NCBI GenBank assembly: GCA_910587955.1
Contig: CAJUNN010000007.1
Span: 19,355 to 83,354 of the forward strand
From: an uncultured Lachnospiraceae bacterium
GTDB taxonomy: Bacteria; Bacillota; Clostridia; Lachnospirales; Lachnospiraceae
Direction of reading: 5' to 3'
Length of the DNA stretch: 64,000 nucleotides
Below the pieces are notes generated by a model, which was not told the origin of the DNA, did not search any database, and worked only from the letters and a program-made list of their open reading frames with translations. Below, piece after piece: positions 56,648-64,000 of the stretch (its first letter is position 1; each line of letters starts with the position of its first letter). The position numbers and the translations under genes were made by a program.

Positions 56648-57337
56648 TTACACTTTGAACCGGTACCCTACCCCCCAGATAGTTTCTATATACTGGGGCT
56701 TAGTGGAATTAAACTCAATTTTTTCCCGGATTTTCTTAATATGCACGGTCACGGTGGCAATGTCCCCAACGGAATCCATATCCCATATTTTCTGAAACAG
56801 CTCTTCCTTGGTAAACACATGATTGGGGTTCTCCGCCAGGAAGGTCAGCAAATCAAATTCCCGGGAAGTAAAGTTTTTCTCTTCCCCGTTGACCCAGACC
56901 CGCCGGGCCGTCTTATCGATCTTAATTCCCCGGATCTCTACCACGGTGTTTTCCCGCACATTGCTGCTGACCAGACGCTCATAACGGGTAAGATGCGCCT
57001 TCACACGTGCCACCAGCTCGCTGGGGCTGAAAGGCTTCGTCATATAGTCGTCCGCCCCAAGACCCAGCCCGCGGATCTTATCAATGTCATCCTTCTTGGC
57101 AGAAACCATAATGATGGGCGTGTTTTTCGTCTCCCGGACCTGGCGGCAGATCTCGAAGCCGTCTACGCCGGGCAGCATAAGATCCAGGATAACCAGCTCA
57201 AAATCATCGCTCAAGGCCCGCTCCAGTCCGATCCTACCGTCCGTGGCAATGTCCACCTGAAAGCCGCTCAGCTCCAGATAATCTTTCTCCAGATCCGCGA
57301 TTGCCTCCTCATCCTCGATAATCAATATTCTGCTCAC
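56648..57337 (-). CDS. OmpR/PhoB-family response regulator
   Basis: A 229-residue two-domain regulator. The receiver domain has the acidic pair in IIEDEE, the phospho-acceptor Asp52 in VILDLMLPG, Ser79 and Lys101 (YMTKPFSP). The C-terminal winged-helix DNA-binding domain reads FTSREFDLLTFLAENPNHVF...VHIKKIREKI...TIWGVGYRF. It begins with GTG, which overlaps the kinase stop as GTGA, after AGGAGG. The signal it responds to is not evident. Confidence 0.93.
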   Translation of the reverse strand: MSRILIIEDEEAIADLEKDYLELSGFQVDIATDGRIGLERALSDDFELVILDLMLPGVDGFEICRQVRETKNTPIIMVSAKKDDIDKIRGLGLGADDYMTKPFSPSELVARVKAHLTRYERLVSSNVRENTVVEIRGIKIDKTARRVWVNGEEKNFTSREFDLLTFLAENPNHVFTKEELFQKIWDMDSVGDIATVTVHIKKIREKIEFNSTKPQYIETIWGVGYRFKV

Positions 57338-58824
57338 TCTACCGGTACCTCCTGATATTTTCTAAGGACAAAGTACATGACCGTGCCCGTATTTTCCTTG
57401 CTGGTAGCCCACACTTTCCCACCGTGATCCTCGACGATTTTCTTCACGATGGAAAGACCAATGCCGCTCCCTCCCTGGGCGGAATTGCGGGAAGTATCCG
57501 TGCGGTAGAAACGGTTGAAAATCAGAGGCAGATCCTGGTTGGAGATTCCTCTGCCGTTGTCTTCAATTTCCACCTGGACAAAGTCTCCCACATCCTTCAC
57601 ACGGATATTGATGTATCCCTTGGGCTTATCCATATATTTAATGGAGTTGCCTACGATGTTGTTGATCACCCGCTTGATCTGCTCCGCGTCTGCAATCACC
57701 TGCACATTCTCGTCCACATAGTTGAAATAGGCCAGATCAATGTTTTTCTCTTCCAGCTCTATGGACAATTCTTCCACGCAGTCCGTAAAATATGCGTTTA
57801 CATAAATTTTGTCAAAGGTGTAGGGAATCCGATTGGTGTCAATCTTGGAGTAAAAGGTCAGCTCGCTGATCAGGCGTTCCATATCGTTGGCCTTGTTGTA
57901 GATAGTCCGAATGTATTTTTCCTGCTTCTCCGGCGTGTCCGCAACGCCGTCCATAAGCCCTTCTACATAACCCTTGACGGCTGTAATGGGCGTCTTCAAG
58001 TCATGGGAAATGTTGCTGATCAGCTCCTTATTCTTCCGCTCGGAATCTACCTTCTCTTCCGCAGATTCTTTGAGCCTCCGGCGCATCTCCTCAAAGTCCG
58101 TGCAGAGCTCCCCGATCTCGTCGTCTCCTCCCGCCGGCATTTCAAAATCCAGATTGCCCTCCGTAATATTCTTGGTCGCCACCTGCAGGTGGCGGATGGG
58201 CGTAACAATCCCCGTGTAAATCCAGGCTGTCAGTATGGTACTGGTGATCACCAGAATCAGAATCAGCGCCAGTACCATATCCAGCATCAGGGAACGGACT
58301 TCGGGTATCATGCTGTCCAGGGAAGTGACAATAAAAGCGCTTCCCTCCGTCCCGTCCGTAAACAGAAAGTCAAGCTGCTTCACCAGGGCCTGGTCCTCTC
58401 CGCCCATATAAATGCCCACATCCTGGGACGTATCGTAATCCCCGTAATCCGGCAGGCGGGGAAGCAGGGTATTCCCGATTCCCTCTCTCCCGCAATAACT
58501 GTAAGAGCTGCCTTTGCGCACCACCAAAAAGGAATACCGGGTCTCCAGCTCCAGGTTCAGGGTATTCAGATACCCCTCATCCCCGAAAGCATCCGGATCC
58601 TCCGACGCCTTCTGCTGCATGGAAAGATAGGTCCCCATAGTCACCCGATTCAGCATCCCTGTGGTATCTGACAAGGTCTCATAGGTAGGATTCTCCACGC
58701 CGTACAGCTGCTTTATGGAATTTATCTGATGCTGCCCAAACCCAAAAAGCGCCAGTCCCGTAAACAGGACCGGCACTAAAATCAGGAGCAGGAACGTAAT
58801 AATTAATTTCGTCCGAAGTTTCAT
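57334..58824 (-). CDS. Sensor histidine kinase
   Basis: A 496-residue membrane kinase. Transmembrane segments lie at about 7-28 and 182-205 and flank an extracytoplasmic sensor of about 150 residues (no known family recognised). A HAMP domain (about 205-258), a HisKA domain with phospho-accepting His274 (ISHDLKTPI) and a HATPase_c domain (VINNIVGNSIKYM, IEDNGRGI, GGSGIGLSIVKKI) follow. The kinase gene precedes its regulator, the reverse of the more usual order. It is likely monocistronic with the regulator from a promoter at 58857. Confidence 0.92.
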   Translation of the reverse strand: MKLRTKLIITFLLLILVPVLFTGLALFGFGQHQINSIKQLYGVENPTYETLSDTTGMLNRVTMGTYLSMQQKASEDPDAFGDEGYLNTLNLELETRYSFLVVRKGSSYSYCGREGIGNTLLPRLPDYGDYDTSQDVGIYMGGEDQALVKQLDFLFTDGTEGSAFIVTSLDSMIPEVRSLMLDMVLALILILVITSTILTAWIYTGIVTPIRHLQVATKNITEGNLDFEMPAGGDDEIGELCTDFEEMRRRLKESAEEKVDSERKNKELISNISHDLKTPITAVKGYVEGLMDGVADTPEKQEKYIRTIYNKANDMERLISELTFYSKIDTNRIPYTFDKIYVNAYFTDCVEELSIELEEKNIDLAYFNYVDENVQVIADAEQIKRVINNIVGNSIKYMDKPKGYINIRVKDVGDFVQVEIEDNGRGISNQDLPLIFNRFYRTDTSRNSAQGGSGIGLSIVKKIVEDHGGKVWATSKENTGTVMYFVLRKYQEVPVE

Positions 58825-58856
58825 GCCAGTTTTTCCTCATTGCAGGCTTTCCGTTT

Positions 58857-58862
58857 ATTATA
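58857..58862 (-). promoter_or_regulatory. -10 box upstream of the sensor kinase
   Basis: A perfect TATAAT on the minus strand lies 32 bases before the kinase ATG, with no clear -35. A second TATAAT at 58894-58899 lies in an AT-rich tract and is less well placed. Confidence 0.4.
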
Positions 58863-58943
58863 CCATGTCCCCGCCTGTCATGCCCGAAAAACTATTATAA
58901 AAAATATAAATTTTTTCTAAAATCCGCCTGCGGCTTCCATATT

Positions 58944-60008
58944 TCAAAGCTCCAGCTTCATATCCCCAAACCGGATCCATCCTTTTTTCCGCATAAACTC
59001 GGAAACCGCCAGGGTGAGGAGTGCCGGAAGCACGATCTGCATCAGCAGGATTTTCAAAAGTGTCGCTGCCGGGCCCTCTATGGGAGCCATCACCTGCCAG
59101 GTCATAATCTGCCCCACCAAGCCGGCCGTTCCCATACCGGAGCCGGTGGCGTTGCTCTGCATATTCATCACCATGGTCCCCAAAGGCCCCAAAACAGCGC
59201 TGGACACAATGGCCGGAATCCAGATCACAGGCTTGCGCACAATATTGGGCACCTGCAGCATAGAAGTCCCGATCCCCTGGGCCAAAAGTCCCCCTACCTT
59301 ATTCTCCCGGTAGCTGGCCACGGCAAAGCCCACCATGTTGCAGCAGCAGCCGATGGTCGCTGCACCGGCTGCGATACCGGAGAGATTCAGGATCACTCCC
59401 AAAGCGGCCGAACTGATAGGAAGCGTCAGAATCATGCCCATCAGCACCGAGACCACAATTCCCATCAGGAAAGGCTGCTGAACGGTTCCCCAGTTGATCA
59501 AGGCGCCTAAAGCTGCCATAAAGCTGCTGATAGGCGGTCCCAGGAGCAGGCCCACCGCAGAGCCGGACAGAATCACGGTCAGGGGCGTCACCAGAATATC
59601 TACCTTGGTCTTCCCGGACACCAGATGTCCCAGCTCGATCCCCACCAGCGCCGCGATAAAAGCCCCCAGAGGCTCTCCCGGCCCTGCCAGCACAATGGTC
59701 CCCTCCGCCAGCACGGTCCCTGCCAGAATTTTGCCTGCGAAGCCTCCCACCATGCCTGCCGTGGCTGCCGAGAGAACCACCAGGGGGCTTTCCCGGAATT
59801 TGTAGGCCGTACCTACACCGATTCCCGCACTGGTCATGGCCGCTGCCATTTTTCCCAGAAAATAAACGGTATCCCCCGCCGCTCCTCCTATCAGGGTTCC
59901 GATCTGCTGGATGATCGTTCCCACAATCAAGGTGGCAAAAAGCCCCAGGGCCATACCGCTTAATCCGTCAATAAATACATGGTTGCATGCTTTTTTCAAT
60001 TTTTCCAT
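58944..60008 (-). CDS. PTS EIIC-like membrane transporter (orphan)
   Basis: A 354-residue polytopic protein with about nine or ten hydrophobic segments and many Gly/Ala motifs (GFAGKILAGTVLAEGTIVLA split by one residue, LGPPISSFMAALG, GAATIGCCCNMVGFAVASY). It matches the outline of the PTS_EIIC_2 family. No EIIA, EIIB or HPr gene is near, so sugar phosphorylation is not supported. The frame is open to 60092, but the ATG at 60008 (MEKLKKACNHVF) follows AAAAGGGG and avoids overlap with niaR. It lies 61 nt after niaR on the same strand. A NiaR-controlled transporter, perhaps for niacin or a related compound, is an inference from position. Confidence 0.75.
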   Translation of the reverse strand: MEKLKKACNHVFIDGLSGMALGLFATLIVGTIIQQIGTLIGGAAGDTVYFLGKMAAAMTSAGIGVGTAYKFRESPLVVLSAATAGMVGGFAGKILAGTVLAEGTIVLAGPGEPLGAFIAALVGIELGHLVSGKTKVDILVTPLTVILSGSAVGLLLGPPISSFMAALGALINWGTVQQPFLMGIVVSVLMGMILTLPISSAALGVILNLSGIAAGAATIGCCCNMVGFAVASYRENKVGGLLAQGIGTSMLQVPNIVRKPVIWIPAIVSSAVLGPLGTMVMNMQSNATGSGMGTAGLVGQIMTWQVMAPIEGPAATLLKILLMQIVLPALLTLAVSEFMRKKGWIRFGDMKLEL

Positions 60009-60038
60009 AATAGGATCCCCTTTTCCTCTAACTGTAAA

Positions 60039-60058
60039 GTCAGCTGTCTTGTCAGTCA
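60039..60058 (-). promoter_or_regulatory. Candidate NiaR operator before the EIIC-like gene
   Basis: Within 20 bases the plus strand has GTCA at 60039, GTC at 60046, GTCA at 60051 and GTCA at 60055, between the niaR stop and the transporter start. Repeated TGAC/TGTC half-sites in this position could be a NiaR binding site; the family consensus could not be checked here. Confidence 0.3.
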
Positions 60059-60069
60059 GGGATAGCTTA

Positions 60070-60627
60070 TCACATCCGGGAATCCGATGCAAGTATTAAA
60101 TATCCTTTTTTAAAAAGGGCTTCCTCAATCCGGGCCATGGAAGCGCTGTCTTCGGCCACAATGGTATGGTAATGGATATCCTCTGTCAGTTCCTTTAAAG
60201 GCTTTACCCGGCTGGCCTGCATTTTCCGGAAAAATTCCGCCGCATCCCGGCGGTTTGCAATGATCAAATCCACTGCAATCTGTCCGTACAGATCGTGTTC
60301 TACCACTACATCCAGAATCTTTCCGCCCAAATCCACCACGGTATAGAATTCATCCAGAACCTGCTTTGTAGAATGGCGGACGCACAGCGTTTTCCGGCAG
60401 CTTCCCGGCTCCATCCGGGCTTCAAAGAGAATATACCCTTTATTGGTGGAGAGAATATTCCGGTTGGTTGCCCGAAGAAGCGCCACATCCTGCACAATCA
60501 CTTGGCGGCTGACTCCAAACCTTTTGGCAAGCTCGGTCCCGGAAACGGGACGGCTGCTCCCGGACAGCTCCAAAAGGAGCGCCTCTCTTCTCTGATCTCC
60601 GTCTAAAATCCGTTCCACTTCACTCAC
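60070..60627 (-). CDS. niaR: NiaR-type niacin-responsive repressor (HTH + 3H domain)
   Basis: A 185-residue regulator. The N-terminal helix-turn-helix (LLLELSGSSRPVSGTELAKR then FGVSRQVIVQDVALLR) is followed by a 3H domain with conserved histidines (His85, His111, His152 and His154). The 3H domain binds metal and nicotinate in characterised NiaR proteins, which repress NAD-synthesis and niacin-uptake genes when niacin is present. It overlaps tcdA by eight bases. No nadABC genes are in the window. Confidence 0.9.
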   Translation of the reverse strand: MSEVERILDGDQRREALLLELSGSSRPVSGTELAKRFGVSRQVIVQDVALLRATNRNILSTNKGYILFEARMEPGSCRKTLCVRHSTKQVLDEFYTVVDLGGKILDVVVEHDLYGQIAVDLIIANRRDAAEFFRKMQASRVKPLKELTEDIHYHTIVAEDSASMARIEEALFKKGYLILASDSRM

Positions 60628-61327
60628 CTCCCTGTCCGGTTCCCGTCAGATCCCGGACCACCTCTCCGGCCAGGACAAGCCCTGCTGCAGCCGGTACAAA
60701 GGCCACGCTTCCCGGCACACGCTCCCCGTTCTCCCGGGGCTTTCTTGCTTTCTCCCGGGAGTAAACCACTTTCAGGCTCTTCACGCCCCTGGCTTTTAAC
60801 TCCCGGCGCATCACCCGCGCCAGAGGACACACAGAGGTGGCATAAATATCCGCCACTTCAAAGGCGGAAGGATCCAGCTTATTTCCCGCTCCCATAGAAC
60901 TGATCACCGGCGTTCCCGCCTCCCGGGCCTGCATCACCAGCTCTATCTTTCCCGTCACTGTATCAATGGCGTCCACCACATAATCATAGACGGAAAAATC
61001 AAACAGCTCGGCCGTCTCCGGCAGATAGAAGCAGTTGTATATCCGCACGCAGGCATGGGGATTGATATCCAGAATCCGTTCCCGCATTACCTCCGTCTTG
61101 TACCGGCCCAGGGTACTGTGAAGGGCAATGATCTGGCGGTTCAGGTTGGATGCAGCTACCCGGTCGCTGTCAATGAGATCCAGGGAGCCCACGCCGCTGC
61201 GGGCCAGGGCTTCCGCCGCGTAGCTCCCCACTCCTCCGATACCGAATACCGCAACCCGGGCTTTTGCCAGACGCTCTACCGCCTCTTGCCCCAGCAGAAG
61301 TTCCGTCCTGCTCCAGGCTTCACTCAT
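60620..61327 (-). CDS. tcdA: tRNA threonylcarbamoyladenosine dehydratase (E1/ThiF fold)
   Basis: A 235-residue ThiF/HesA-type ATP-dependent enzyme that cyclises the t6A37 modification of tRNAs. The start MSEAWSRTELLLG resembles that of TcdA proteins. AVFGIGGVGSYAAEALARSG (nucleotide loop), DSDRVAASNLNRQ and VVDAIDTVTGK are present. A GTG nine bases upstream is also in frame. The ATG is preferred for its match to family start sites, although it overlaps the preceding gene by eight bases. It is the middle gene of a tight minus-strand operon. Confidence 0.9.
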   Translation of the reverse strand: MSEAWSRTELLLGQEAVERLAKARVAVFGIGGVGSYAAEALARSGVGSLDLIDSDRVAASNLNRQIIALHSTLGRYKTEVMRERILDINPHACVRIYNCFYLPETAELFDFSVYDYVVDAIDTVTGKIELVMQAREAGTPVISSMGAGNKLDPSAFEVADIYATSVCPLARVMRRELKARGVKSLKVVYSREKARKPRENGERVPGSVAFVPAAAGLVLAGEVVRDLTGTGQGGE

Positions 61328-63080
61328 GGTCTCCACCCGCCTTCCATTTCTCCGCCCGCTCCGGCGACATCATCACTGCAGCCACATCCCGGTAAACTAC
61401 CTCATACCCCTTCTCCCAGAACTGCCCGGACAGCTCGCATTCCAGAAAAATATCCGTCCAGTGGGGAAGATAAACCACATCGGGAAACTTATCCGGGTGC
61501 AGCGCATAGTAATCATAGAGCTGGGTGCTGTTCTCATGGACCTGCCAGGTGGAATAATTGCCGCAGCCCGCATCCACATACAAGTAAATCCAGGGGGCCA
61601 CCCCCACTACCATCAGCTGATCTTCTCCGGTCAGTTCCAGCAAATCCAGCTCGTCCAGCACGGAAGCATACCAGTCCGCCGTCTTCGGAGTAGTATAGAC
61701 TCCTTTCAAGGGGCCACGCTCCATAGGCTTGGTAAGCTGCTTAACCAGCTCGTCCCCCCAGGCGTAATTCATCCGCAGGGTAAAGGTGCCGGTAAACTGC
61801 ATCACCACCACAGCCAGGGCTAAAATTACCGAAGCTCTCTCCCAGAAAGTACGCATCTGCCGCCAGTCCAGATTCTCTTTGAACCACTGGGCCGCAAAAA
61901 GCAGGCCCACACAGGACGCCATGCTGTAGGCCGCGCTGATGGTCACCATACCGGTGTTGGTGGCATACTGGACAATCAAGGTAAAAAGTACCGAAGGCAG
62001 ATACCAGCCGCAGAAGATGCGCTTATCCTTATGCTCCGTTAAAAGATACGCTTCCAGACACCAGAATGCCAGGGGAAGCATCTGGTAGTTGACTTGGATA
62101 TGGTCAAAAACAAAGCCGAAATAAATCAAATCTGCCAGCATAATCAGGGAAGCCAACGTCATATAGATCCGGCCGTGCTCCAGCCGCTTCCGGTCCGCCA
62201 GCGTCGCCGCGTAGATCAGGCCCATGCCGCAGAACATATACTTATAATTCTTAAAGCACAGGTGAAAATAGCGCCAGGTCTTATACCAGAACCCATTCTG
62301 TCCCTGATGTTCCGAATCCCCGATGATGTGAGGAACGTTGGCCAGCATCTCCCCAAGGGTTCCCCTCTGGAACACAAAGAGCAGGAAGAGGATCAGAAGA
62401 ATCCCTGCCCCCAGGGTCATCCACAGAAAATTCTTAAATTCCAGAACCCCCTGGGTCTTCCTCCCTTTCCGCCTGTTCCGAAGGGTCATCCACAGGCACA
62501 AAATCCCATAAGCAAAATATAAGGATATGGCAAAGGGATTTGCCAAAACGATAATGGCTATCAAAATGCCGCATAAGATATACTCCGGCACAGAATGCTC
62601 CATATCTGCGGACAGTACTGCCAGCAGGACCGTCAGAATCCCGAATTCAATGGAATTGTAGGACATGGCGCAGATCCCGAAAGGCGCATACAGCCAGAAA
62701 AGAAACACAGGGCCGAAAGCGGCAAAGCCTCTTCTTTGAAGGCGCAGATACAAAAAGACCGTGAGAATCCCTGCATAAGCCAGATACAGGAAGCGGCTGG
62801 CCATCACAATCCCCTCGGTACTCCCCATCAGGTTCCGCATAAGGCTGTAGATGGGATGCAAAAGAAAGCTACAGAGCTGCTGGGTGGGATTCCACTCGTC
62901 TATCAGGACTTTCTCCCCCCGGAAAATGCGCTCCGAAGTACCGATAAAGTACATTTCGTCCGCCGTATTGAATCCGTAGAAGCTCCGCTGCACCAATATA
63001 ATTCCTGTCAGAAGAAACAGACCGGCAAAAAGCAGGTGCTGCATTTTTTTCCGGTCCGTTGTTTTAAACGCCTGTAGCAT
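61320..63080 (-). CDS. Polytopic membrane protein, GT-C glycosyltransferase-like
   Basis: A 586-residue protein with roughly a dozen transmembrane segments and a C-terminal soluble domain from about residue 435. The first outside loop (GFNTADEMYFIGTSERIFRG then EKVLIDEWNP) has the acidic pattern common to GT-C-fold glycosyltransferases that use polyprenyl-phosphate sugars, but I do not recognise a specific family. The frame is open to 63116. The ATG at 63080 follows AGAGGA and leaves 16 nt after fba. Sugar donor and acceptor are unknown. Confidence 0.65.
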   Translation of the reverse strand: MLQAFKTTDRKKMQHLLFAGLFLLTGIILVQRSFYGFNTADEMYFIGTSERIFRGEKVLIDEWNPTQQLCSFLLHPIYSLMRNLMGSTEGIVMASRFLYLAYAGILTVFLYLRLQRRGFAAFGPVFLFWLYAPFGICAMSYNSIEFGILTVLLAVLSADMEHSVPEYILCGILIAIIVLANPFAISLYFAYGILCLWMTLRNRRKGRKTQGVLEFKNFLWMTLGAGILLILFLLFVFQRGTLGEMLANVPHIIGDSEHQGQNGFWYKTWRYFHLCFKNYKYMFCGMGLIYAATLADRKRLEHGRIYMTLASLIMLADLIYFGFVFDHIQVNYQMLPLAFWCLEAYLLTEHKDKRIFCGWYLPSVLFTLIVQYATNTGMVTISAAYSMASCVGLLFAAQWFKENLDWRQMRTFWERASVILALAVVVMQFTGTFTLRMNYAWGDELVKQLTKPMERGPLKGVYTTPKTADWYASVLDELDLLELTGEDQLMVVGVAPWIYLYVDAGCGNYSTWQVHENSTQLYDYYALHPDKFPDVVYLPHWTDIFLECELSGQFWEKGYEVVYRDVAAVMMSPERAEKWKAGGDHE

Positions 63081-63096
63081 TACTGTCTGTTCCTCT

Positions 63097-63948
63097 CTAC
63101 ACTGCTTTCCCGTCACAGCCGCACATGCGGATACGCAGCTTCACGATCTCCTTCACATGCTCCATAGCTGTCTTGCCGTATTTCTTCGGATCAAAGGCAT
63201 CGGGATTCTGGCCCAGGAACTCCTTGACGCCTTCCGTATAGGCAATGCGCAGCTCCGTGGCAAAATTAACCTTGCAGATTCCCCGCTTGATGCTCTCTGC
63301 AACCGCTTCCTCGGAAAGGCCGCTGGCTCCGTGAAGCACCAGAGGGATAGACACCACCTTGCGGATCTCGGCCAGACGGTCCAGATCCAGCTTCGGCTCT
63401 CCCTTGTACACGCCGTGGGCCGTGCCAATAGCTACCGCCAGGGAACCGATACCCGTACGCTCCGCGAACTCTTTCGCCTCCTGGGGATCCGTATAGCCGC
63501 CGTTTCCGCCGTCCAGATCATCCTCCTTGCCGCCCACCTTGCCAAGCTCCGCCTCCACAGGAATGCCGGAGGGACGGCAGGCATCCGCTACGGCCTTGGT
63601 CACTGCAATATTTTCCTCAAACACACTGTGGGAGCCATCGATCATAATGGAGCTGTAGCCCACCCGCAGGGCCCGCATGGCCAGCTCAAAGCTGTCGCCG
63701 TGATCCAGGTGCATACATACCGGAACACTGGCCCGCTCCGCCGCCGTTTTTACATTGGCCAGATACAGATCCAGTCCCGCATATTTTACTGTGGACGGTG
63801 TGGTCTGCAGCATCAGAGGGGCACGCAGCTCCTCTGCGGCAGCGATCACAGCCATGACCATCTCCATGTTTTCCACATTAAAAGCGCCTACGGCGTAGCC
63901 GCCCTTCTGCGCATCCAAAAGCATTTTTTCCGACGTTACAAATGACAT
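63097..63948 (-). CDS. fba: Class II fructose/tagatose-bisphosphate aldolase
   Basis: A 283-residue zinc-dependent aldolase that splits fructose 1,6-bisphosphate (or tagatose 1,6-bisphosphate) into dihydroxyacetone phosphate and glyceraldehyde 3-phosphate. Metal and catalytic residues are visible: Asp82 and His83 in HLDHGDS, Glu134, His178 in IGTAHGVYKG and His206 in LHGASG. The length matches the short class II (GatY/KbaY/Fba) form, so the exact substrate is not settled. The ATG at 63948 follows AAGGTGG. The frame stays open to the edge, but the upstream residues are not part of the family. It is the first visible gene of the run down to the EIIC-like gene. Confidence 0.93.
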   Translation of the reverse strand: MSFVTSEKMLLDAQKGGYAVGAFNVENMEMVMAVIAAAEELRAPLMLQTTPSTVKYAGLDLYLANVKTAAERASVPVCMHLDHGDSFELAMRALRVGYSSIMIDGSHSVFEENIAVTKAVADACRPSGIPVEAELGKVGGKEDDLDGGNGGYTDPQEAKEFAERTGIGSLAVAIGTAHGVYKGEPKLDLDRLAEIRKVVSIPLVLHGASGLSEEAVAESIKRGICKVNFATELRIAYTEGVKEFLGQNPDAFDPKKYGKTAMEHVKEIVKLRIRMCGCDGKAV

Positions 63949-64000
63949 TTTTATAATCCACCTTTCTGCGAAAGGCACCGATGGGGTTATGAAACCCACT

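Noticed and set aside
1..64000. tRNA, rRNA, insertion sequences and prophage genes
   Set aside because: None was recognised in the intergenic regions or among the coding regions.

Overview
The window looks like a chromosomal segment of a spore-former-related clostridium, most likely family Lachnospiraceae. The reasons are a two-subunit GlgC/GlgD pair, SpoVG, NiaR, a DnaD/DnaI-type primosome, Gram-positive lipoproteins with PrsA-like foldases, a sortase system, and a moderately GC-rich genome with Shine-Dalgarno-led genes. No phage, insertion sequence, CRISPR, tRNA or rRNA was seen. Almost everything is on the minus strand. The exception is a plus-strand block, murC-dnaD-dnaI-prs, at 50992-55846.

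Region by region, left to right (minus-strand genes are transcribed right to left). 1-8339: rpoB, rpoC and, 17 nt after rpoC, a dihydrolipoamide-dehydrogenase-like flavoprotein cut by the window edge. rpoB has its own promoter. 8592-39375: a surface-display operon with a promoter, a possible structured RNA leader, a 9325-residue cell-wall-anchored protein, a membrane-anchored oligopeptide-binding-type protein, a class B-type sortase and a terminator. 39521-41571: a lipoprotein muramidase (GH25). 41692-47870: pth-mfd followed by two PrsA/SurA-like lipoprotein foldases. 47902-50777: glgC-glgD-spoVG. 50925-55846: murC, then a stretch rich in DnaA boxes, then dnaD, a DnaI-like helicase loader and a divergent PRPP synthetase. 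55974-56617: a RelE/Phd-type toxin-antitoxin pair. 56648-58862: a two-component system with the kinase gene first. 58944-63948: class II aldolase, a polytopic glycosyltransferase-like protein, TcdA, NiaR and an orphan PTS-IIC-like membrane protein, tightly packed as one probable operon.

The outstanding item is the 28-kb gene at 11103-39080. Its product has a signal peptide, an acidic Thr/Pro/Gly-rich stretch, at least eight diverged modules with an LGNDS...LP...GF signature, a very long middle region, five SdrD_B-like domains, and an IPQTG-TM-charged-tail sorting signal. One of the B-like domains carries a ~220-residue antiparallel coiled-coil hairpin. Its operon partners (an orphan solute-binding-like protein and a sortase) and the neighbouring muramidase and PrsA-like foldases could together export, fold and anchor this protein. 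That functional grouping is inference. Other points for follow-up are the unrecognised leader RNA candidate, the DnaA-box cluster before dnaD, and the PTS-IIC-like protein next to NiaR.
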